From Chitinimonas prasina (GTDB lineage: Bacteria; Pseudomonadota; Gammaproteobacteria; Burkholderiales; Chitinimonadaceae), in contig NZ_BSOG01000002.1 of NCBI RefSeq assembly GCF_030160395.1, positions 1 to 64,000 of the forward strand: DNA of 64,000 nucleotides, written 5' to 3'. The notes beneath the pieces are model-generated. The model was given only the letters and a program-made list of their open reading frames with translations. It did no database searches and was not told the DNA's origin. The translations under genes were made by a program, and so were the position numbers. Position 1 is the stretch's first letter, and each line of letters opens with the position of its first letter. Below are positions 60,629 through 64,000 of the stretch, one piece after another.

Positions 60629-61378
60629 ATGAAGAACCTGACCCTGTTGGCGATGCCCTTGCTTATGACGCTCGCGCCAAACGTACATGCGGCCGAGGTG
60701 CAGTTGGCGGTGGCAGCGAATTTTGCCGTGCCCATGCAGAAGATAGTGGCGGCATTTGAGCAGTCGACCGGGCACAAGGTGCTGCTAAGCAGCGGGGCGA
60801 CAGGCAAGTTCTATGCGCAGATCAGCCAGGGCGCGCCGTTCGAGGTCTTGCTGGCCGCTGACGATGAAACGCCGAGACGGCTGGTGCAGGATGGCCAGGC
60901 TGTTGCCGCAAGCCAATTTACCTATGCCCAGGGAAGATTGGCACTGTGGAGCGCCAAGCAGGGCGTGGTGGACAATGCGGGTGCGGTATTGAAAACGGCC
61001 AGCTTCAAACACCTGGCCATCGCCAATCCCAAGGTGGCTCCTTATGGTGTGGCGGCCACGGAGGCGATGATTGCGATGGGCGTCTACAGCAGCATGTTGC
61101 CCAAACTGGTACAGGGCGAGAGCATTGCCCAGGCATATCAGTTTGTCTCGACTGGCAATGCCGAGTTGGGCTTTGTAGCCTTGTCGCAAGTCTATGAGCA
61201 TGGCCGGATGCGTAGTGGTTCTGGCTGGGTTGTTCCGGCACAGCTGCATACGCCCATCAAGCAGGATGCCGTCTTGCTGGTTCGTGGCCGCGACAACCCG
61301 GCGGCCAGCGCCTTGCTCGGTTATCTGAAAACGGATGCAGCCAGAGCCGTGATGGCGAGCTACGGCTATGTCCACTAA
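60629..61378 (+). CDS. modA: Molybdate-binding periplasmic protein ModA
   Basis: 249 residues with a signal peptide (LLAMPLLMTLAPNVHAA). Mature start EVQLAVAANFAVPMQKIVAAFEQSTGHKV and the molybdate site residues in LLSSGATGKFYAQI, plus FVALSQVY later. ATG 60629 follows GGAGTGG; an in-frame GTG at 60620 is an alternative. It hands molybdate to ModB/ModC. First gene of the modABC operon. Confidence 0.96.
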   Translation: MKNLTLLAMPLLMTLAPNVHAAEVQLAVAANFAVPMQKIVAAFEQSTGHKVLLSSGATGKFYAQISQGAPFEVLLAADDETPRRLVQDGQAVAASQFTYAQGRLALWSAKQGVVDNAGAVLKTASFKHLAIANPKVAPYGVAATEAMIAMGVYSSMLPKLVQGESIAQAYQFVSTGNAELGFVALSQVYEHGRMRSGSGWVVPAQLHTPIKQDAVLLVRGRDNPAASALLGYLKTDAARAVMASYGYVH

Positions 61379-61402
61379 TGGCCATCGGGGCGGCCTTACA
61401 TC

Positions 61403-62071
61403 ATGACTACCGATGACTGGGTCGCTATCTGGCTCACCGCCAAACTGGCGACCTTGACCACCGTGTTGCTGCTGGGTCTGGGCACACCACTGGCCTGGTG
61501 GCTGGCGCGTACCGATAGTTTCTGGTCGCGTTGTGTCGGGGCATTGGTGACCATGCCGCTGGTACTGCCGCCTACCGTGCTGGGCTTCTACCTGCTGTTG
61601 CTGATGGGCAGCCAGGGGCCGGTTGGGCAGTTCACTACCTGGCTGGGGCTGGGGCTGCTGCCTTTTACCTTCACAGGCTTGCTTATTGCCTCTGTTATCT
61701 ACTCGCTGCCGTTTACCGTGCAACCCTTGCAGCAGGCTTTCCGGGCCATAGGTGCGAGGCCGTTGGAGGTGGCCGCTACCTTGCGCGCCTCGCCTTACGA
61801 CACCTTTTTCAGCGTGGTTCTCCCCCTGGCGCGGCCAGGGTTGATTACCGCGGCCGTCATGAGTTTTGCCCACACCGTGGGAGAGTTTGGCGTGGTACTG
61901 ATGATAGGGGGCAATATCCCCGGCCAGACTCGGGTGATCTCGGTGCTGCTCTATGACCGTGTCGAGGCGCTGGAATACACGCAGGCGCATTATCTGGCGG
62001 CAGGCATGCTGGTATTCAGCTTTGTGGTCTTGCTGGGGCTACATCTGCTAAACCGGGAGCGGCGGGTATGA
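61403..62071 (+). CDS. modB: Molybdate ABC transporter permease ModB
   Basis: 222 residues, about five helices. The opening [30 protein letters not shown], and the EAA-loop-containing [36 protein letters not shown] with [21 protein letters not shown] are standard ModB. Its stop overlaps modC's ATG by 4 bp. Confidence 0.96.
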   Translation: MTTDDWVAIWLTAKLATLTTVLLLGLGTPLAWWLARTDSFWSRCVGALVTMPLVLPPTVLGFYLLLLMGSQGPVGQFTTWLGLGLLPFTFTGLLIASVIYSLPFTVQPLQQAFRAIGARPLEVAATLRASPYDTFFSVVLPLARPGLITAAVMSFAHTVGEFGVVLMIGGNIPGQTRVISVLLYDRVEALEYTQAHYLAAGMLVFSFVVLLGLHLLNRERRV

Positions 62072-63141
62072 GCGTCCGAGCTAATTTGACATGCGGGCTG
62101 GGGGCTTTCCGGCTGGCTGCCGAACTGAGCCTGCCCGGCAATGGGGTGACTGCCCTGTTTGGCGCATCGGGTTCGGGCAAGACCAGTCTGCTGCGTTGCC
62201 TGGCGGGTCTGGAGCCTACGGCGCGCGGCTATCTGGAGGTATCGGGCGAGGTCTGGCTCGACAGTGAGCGCGGGATTGCGCTATCTACCCACTTGCGTGG
62301 CGTGGGCTTGGTGTTTCAGGAGGCCAGTCTGTTTGCGCATCTGGACGTACGCCGCAATCTGGAATTTGGCTTGCAGCGTACCCCCGTGGCGCAACGGCGA
62401 CTGCACTGGGAGGGGGCGCTGGAACTACTGGGCATAGCTCATCTGCTGGAACGCTTGCCGACGCGGCTCTCTGGTGGCGAGCGCCAACGGGTGGCTATCG
62501 CCCGCGCCTTGCTGGCGTCGCCACGGATGCTGCTGCTGGATGAGCCGCTCGCTGCGCTGGATCAGCCGCGTAAAGACGAGATATTGCCTTACCTGGATAG
62601 GCTGCATCGTGAGCTTGCCATCCCCATGGTCTATGTGACCCATGCCATGGAAGAAGTCAGCCGCCTGGCTGACCATCTGGTTTTGCTGGAAGCAGGCAGG
62701 GTGGTCGCTGCCGGCCCGTTGTCCAGCACCTTGGCCCGCCCGGATCTGCCTGCCAGTTTTGAGGACGAGATCGGGGTGATCGTGCAGGCCGTGGTGGCCC
62801 ATGTGGACAGCCAGTACCAGTTGGCGCACCTGAGCTGCGCCGTTGGAGAGCTGCGCGTACCCCGGCAGGGCCTGAAGCCCGCCGATGGCTGCAGGGTGCG
62901 CATACGGGCCCGAGATGTCAGCCTGACGTTGCACGAAGAAACGGACACCAGCATCCTCAATCGCTTGCCGGGCATGGTGGCGGCCATCCACCCATCATCC
63001 CATCCCGCGCAAGTGCTGGTCAGCCTGCTGGTGGGGGAGTTGCCGCTGGTGGCACGCATTACCCGCCTGTCTTGCGACAAGCTGCAGTTGCAGGTGGGCA
63101 GCAAGGTGTGGGCGCAGATCAAGTCAGCTGCGCTGCTTTAG
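62068..63141 (+). CDS. modC: Molybdate ABC transporter ATPase ModC
   Basis: 357 residues. Walker [22 protein letters not shown]-loop [20 protein letters not shown], signature [18 protein letters not shown], Walker [13 protein letters not shown] and the H-switch [15 protein letters not shown]-terminal TOBE/Mop domain (~290-352) is present, as in E. coli ModC. It drives molybdate uptake. Convergent with the dehydrogenase gene at 63183. Confidence 0.97.
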   Translation: MSVRANLTCGLGAFRLAAELSLPGNGVTALFGASGSGKTSLLRCLAGLEPTARGYLEVSGEVWLDSERGIALSTHLRGVGLVFQEASLFAHLDVRRNLEFGLQRTPVAQRRLHWEGALELLGIAHLLERLPTRLSGGERQRVAIARALLASPRMLLLDEPLAALDQPRKDEILPYLDRLHRELAIPMVYVTHAMEEVSRLADHLVLLEAGRVVAAGPLSSTLARPDLPASFEDEIGVIVQAVVAHVDSQYQLAHLSCAVGELRVPRQGLKPADGCRVRIRARDVSLTLHEETDTSILNRLPGMVAAIHPSSHPAQVLVSLLVGELPLVARITRLSCDKLQLQVGSKVWAQIKSAALL

Positions 63142-63182
63142 AGCGGCTGGCCAGGGCTGCTTATGGCCCAGGCTCGCGGCAT

Positions 63183-64000
63183 TTAAACCAGATTACGGGG
63201 CGTGCCGGCAGCCCAAAGCTCGATGTTCTCTATCAATTGCTCTGCCAGCCGGCTCATGGCCTCGAAACTGGCCCAGCCTATGTGGGGTGTCACTATCAGG
63301 TTGGGTAGCCCTGCATCCAACAGCGGGTTGCCATGGCGGGGGGGCTCTTCGTGCAGCACGTCTACGCCGGCCCCACCCAGGTGTCCGCAACGCAGTGCCT
63401 CCAGCAAGGCCGTCTCATCGACTATGCCACCGCGTGCCGTGTTGATCAGCACGGCACCTGGCTTCATGGCGGCCAGGGCGGTGGCATCTATCAAGCCACG
63501 GGTGGTGTCGTTGAGTGGGCAGTGCAGGCTGATGATGTCAGCCACACGCAGGCCCTGCTCGAAGTCGATATGGCCTGGCCGTACCTCAGTAGCTCCCTTG
63601 CGCTCTGCAAACACGACATGCATGCCAAAGGCGCGCGCCAGCTTGGCCGTGCCCTGGCCCAGGGAGCCGCTGCCAACTACCAGCAGGGTGCGACCGCTCA
63701 GGTCGCGAACGGTGGCACCAAAGTGACAGAAATAGGGGGACTGCGCCCACGCCCCCTTGGCCAGATCCTGCTGATAGGCTGGCAGGTTGCGCATCAGCGC
63801 CAGCATCAGCATCAAGGCGTGCTCGGGCACAGTTGTGTCGGCATAGCCACGGATATTGCTTACCGCTATGCCACGCTGGCGGGCCACGGCCAAATCGACA
63901 TTATTGACGCCTGTCGCCGCCACGGCGATAAACTTGAGCCGGGGCAGGGCGGCCAGGGTGGTGGCGTCAAGCATCACCTTGTTGCTGATGACCACATCGG
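63183..64000 (-). CDS. D-2-hydroxyacid dehydrogenase (N-terminus beyond window)
   Basis: Partial, about 272 residues; the frame runs out of the window at 64000. NAD-binding GSGSLGQGTAKLARAFGMHVV, then the signature LRVADIISLHCPLNDTTRGLIDATALAAMKPGAVLINTARGGIVDE and AGVDVLHEEPPRHGNPLL, ending TPHIGWASFEA with the catalytic His. Arg, Glu and His of the active site are kept. Likely glycerate/hydroxypyruvate reductase (HprA-type); substrate not provable. Confidence 0.92.
   Translation of the reverse strand, partial: DVVISNKVMLDATTLAALPRLKFIAVAATGVNNVDLAVARQRGIAVSNIRGYADTTVPEHALMLMLALMRNLPAYQQDLAKGAWAQSPYFCHFGATVRDLSGRTLLVVGSGSLGQGTAKLARAFGMHVVFAERKGATEVRPGHIDFEQGLRVADIISLHCPLNDTTRGLIDATALAAMKPGAVLINTARGGIVDETALLEALRCGHLGGAGVDVLHEEPPRHGNPLLDAGLPNLIVTPHIGWASFEAMSRLAEQLIENIELWAAGTPRNLV

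Overview
This 64 kb window looks like chromosomal DNA of a GC-rich Gram-negative betaproteobacterium, plausibly of the Neisseriales/Burkholderiales border (Chitinimonas- or Chitinivorax-like; this is an inference from gene content, not a database result). The supporting content is ubiA/ubiC, lysS next to a frameshifted prfB, kbl-tdh, pmbA with yjgA/darP, a mog-type gene, an AcrAB-OprM type pump with a divergent TetR gene, a complete modE/modABC locus, and many chemotaxis and two-component proteins. I see no rRNA, tRNA, CRISPR array, prophage or insertion sequence.

Layout. 1-96 is the first 32 codons of a type VI secretion VgrG gene leaving the window. A possible small gene, a 124-bp palindromic repeat and a Ser/Thr kinase with a cyclic-nucleotide-binding-like domain follow. 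2.2-4.3 kb: ubiC-ubiA-hydrolase operon. 4.4-8.6 kb: an orphan solute-binding protein, an AraC regulator, the AzlCD exporter, an EEP-family enzyme and a thioesterase. 8.6-10.7 kb: a second copy of the 124-bp repeat, then HupE/UreJ-like protein, membrane-anchored periplasmic protein and DUF6488 protein. 11-15.2 kb: katG with an OxyR-like site, then a PadR/DUF1700 operon ending in three very small unrecognised genes. 15.2-20.4 kb: a second solute-binding protein, lysS, prfB and a secreted beta-helix protein.

20.5-33.8 kb is the most striking region. Six consecutive minus-strand genes encode a multi-kinase phosphorelay: two REC-REC-kinase proteins, a PAS kinase, a giant MASE1-PAS-hybrid kinase with HPt, a TPR-hybrid kinase with HPt, and a REC/HD-GYP protein that probably lowers c-di-GMP. 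Several genes overlap by 4 bp. The two hybrid kinases share nearly identical kinase cores, the two REC-REC-kinases are paralogues with an unusual Asn-containing ATPase G1 box, and three of the kinases end in the same unnamed ~60-residue tail ending in a (F/Y)DYD motif.

33.9-42.4 kb: DegV, an ABC exporter, an MFS-acyltransferase fusion (lysophospholipid salvage), a DUF2145 protein with a small exported partner, and a chemoreceptor. 42.6-49.6 kb: threonine degradation (kbl-tdh), a small membrane protein, darP-mog, pmbA, a third solute-binding protein and a PH-domain membrane protein. 49.7-56.5 kb: RND tripartite efflux operon with divergent TetR repressor and an inverted-repeat operator. 57-59.6 kb: an IbpA-type small heat-shock protein with a possible RNA thermometer, an Aer-like receptor and a DUF1294 protein. 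59.7-63.1 kb: modE divergent from modABC across a near-perfect 46-bp palindrome. The window ends inside a D-2-hydroxyacid dehydrogenase gene.

Limits: all functions are read from motifs and family knowledge by eye. No searches or structure predictions were run.
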